A stretch of DNA of 5,975 bases from PGYR01 sp048267165. Lineage in GTDB: Bacteria > Bacteroidota > Ignavibacteria > Kapaibacteriales > UBA2268. Of this stretch, positions 5,866 to 5,975 are shown piece after piece (positions within the stretch are counted from its first letter, which is position 1; the number at the start of each line of letters is the position of its first letter). Where the stretch lies: assembly GCA_048267165.1 (NCBI GenBank), contig JBLWYD010000131.1:1-5975 (forward strand), read 5' to 3'. The position numbers and the translations under genes were made by a program. The notes under the pieces are model-generated. The model did not search any database and had not been told where the DNA came from. It saw only the letters and a program-made list of their open reading frames with translations.

Positions 5866-5975
5866 TTAAGCATTAAGTGCTTGCTCTAGGTCAGCCAAGA
5901 TATCGTCAATGTGTTCAATACCTACTGAGAGGCGAATCATCTCTGGTGATACACCAGCTTGCTTTTGTTCCGCTT
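5866..5975 (-). CDS. metY: C-terminus of O-acetylhomoserine sulfhydrylase/cysteine synthase-like PLP enzyme (partial)
   Basis: Read on the minus strand, the frame is open from the right edge and gives 35 full residues ending ...LEQALNA before TAA at 5866-5868. The segment AGVSPEMIRLSVGIEHIDDI is the conserved C-terminal block of the Cys/Met-metabolism PLP-dependent enzymes. GIEHIDDI favours the O-acetylhomoserine aminocarboxypropyltransferase (MetY) branch; as I recall, MetB and MetC usually have different residues after GIE. That enzyme makes homocysteine from O-acetylhomoserine and sulfide in the cytoplasm. The catalytic lysine region is outside the window, so the exact branch is not proven. 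The gene is convergent with the cargo operon, lies beyond the transposon end, and is read as host chromosome. Confidence 0.8.
   Translation of the reverse strand, partial: AEQKQAGVSPEMIRLSVGIEHIDDILADLEQALNA

Noticed and set aside
453..5975. PAPS-reductase-like gene and metY as one sulfur-assimilation cluster
   Set aside because: They are on opposite strands, separated by the inferred transposon end and a terminator, and the PP-loop protein is operonic with GHKL and receiver-like genes instead of sulfite reductase genes.

Overview
The window reads as the end of a Tn7-like transposon carrying a compact cargo operon, followed by the chromosomal gene next to which the element sits. The AT-rich coding sequence, the Tn7-type end and the flanking methionine/cysteine-metabolism gene suggest a gammaproteobacterium, plausibly marine (Vibrio- or Shewanella-like). 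Genus is an inference; nothing here fixes it.

Layout. Positions 1-5547 hold four same-strand genes packed as one operon: (i) the 3' end of an unrecognised gene running in from the left edge (to 463); (ii) a 277-residue PP-loop ATP pyrophosphatase of the PAPS-reductase/DndC-like family (453-1286), overlapping gene i by 11 bases; (iii) a 785-residue protein with two GHKL ATPase domains, Hsp90/MORC-like at the N-terminus and histidine-kinase-like at the C-terminus (1307-3664, GTG start); (iv) a 627-residue protein with a receiver-like N-terminus interrupted by a long insertion and an unrecognised C-terminal region (3664-5547), overlapping gene iii by one base. Positions 5548-5781 contain no gene. 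They hold four direct copies of a 17-bp motif which, read on the minus strand, resembles Tn7 TnsB-binding sites (ACAATAAAGTnTnAAAC). The outermost copy ends in TGTCGGAG/GACA, matching the form of a Tn7 terminus, so the transposon boundary is placed at 5781. Beyond it lie a bidirectional rho-independent terminator (5795-5820) and the C-terminus of a convergent minus-strand gene, probably metY (O-acetylhomoserine sulfhydrylase).

How the genes may work together. The dual-GHKL protein and the receiver-like protein look like a divergent two-component pair, made in tight translational coupling. The PP-loop enzyme resembles those used for sulfur-based or other nucleotide modification of nucleic acids in phage-defence islands. 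Position at a Tn7-like end, the usual place for defence cargo, supports a defence or conflict role. That role, and whether all four genes form one system, is inference: I cannot match the set to a named system from the sequence alone.
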